From: DATMER01 sp035536935
GTDB taxonomy: Bacteria; Acidobacteriota; Thermoanaerobaculia; Multivoradales; UBA5704
Assembly (NCBI GenBank): GCA_035536935.1
Contig: DATLNC010000265.1
Span: forward strand, 1 to 64,000
Length of the DNA: 64,000 nucleotides
Direction: 5' to 3'
The notes below the pieces were generated by a model. The model did no database searches and was not told where the DNA came from. It saw nothing but the letters and a program-made list of their open reading frames with translations. Below, in pieces: positions 56,180 through 64,000 of the stretch; the stretch's first letter is position 1; every line of letters starts with the position of its first letter. Made by a program: the position numbers and the translations under genes.

Positions 56180-64000
<7,821 letters not shown>

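Overview
The window is 64 kb of GC-rich, gene-dense chromosome with about 45 protein genes. I see no rRNA, tRNA, CRISPR array, phage or intact insertion sequence. The gene mix is a secreted tricorn-type protease, P-domain, TIG-domain and other exported enzymes, Ku plus LigD, BON and MarC proteins, a GG-leader lanthipeptide-like precursor, a MoxR/vWA/beta-propeller operon and a lipopeptide NRPS. It fits Acidobacteriota, perhaps the Thermoanaerobaculia side. That placement is inference from gene content only.

Layout. 1-9.1 kb: MgtC-type membrane protein, DCC protein, TAP-like hydrolase, a tricorn-like protease whose start is broken by an 11-bp duplication, an AraC-type remnant, and a large secreted BNR/P-domain protein. 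9.3-17.7 kb: a translationally coupled four-gene operon (MoxR ATPase, small bpX-like protein, vWA/propeller protein, bpX6-like helical/propeller protein) with a divergent two-gene unit of unknown function. 17.7-28.7 kb: metallophosphoesterase, S51-like peptidase, sulfatase-fold enzyme, LOG-family protein, PIN-PhoH ATPase, EamA transporter and secreted proteins. 29.1-34.4 kb: L,D-transpeptidase and the LigD-Ku end-joining pair. 34.6-40.5 kb: FdhD, a candidate sigma-54-driven structured RNA or leader before a BON lipoprotein, MarC, an orphan RiPP precursor and two metalloproteases. 40.6-50.5 kb: ClpA-ClpS, two paralogous secreted hydrolases, release factor 3, an amidohydrolase and a MOSC protein. 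50.6-55.3 kb: LolA-like protein, carboxylesterase, and a coupled DUF262/HipA-kinase pair. 55.5-64 kb: a haem-oxygenase-fold diiron-type enzyme followed by an NRPS (FAAL-ACP-C-A-PCP-C-A) that runs off the end.

The most unusual material is repeat DNA. Three intergenic arrays (26.6, 37.2 and 51.5 kb) differ in sequence but share one design: tandem hairpins with an exact 42-, 21- or 42-bp period, that is, four or two helical turns. Five copies of a GC-rich palindromic element sit in frame inside the NRPS gene. Three 55-59-bp REP-like palindromes and one roughly 210-bp inverted-repeat element lie between genes; the first REP copy supplies the stop codons of both flanking genes, and the 210-bp element supplies a start and a stop. 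Many genes also show a TANNNT box only 6-14 nt before ATG, which suggests frequent leaderless transcription.
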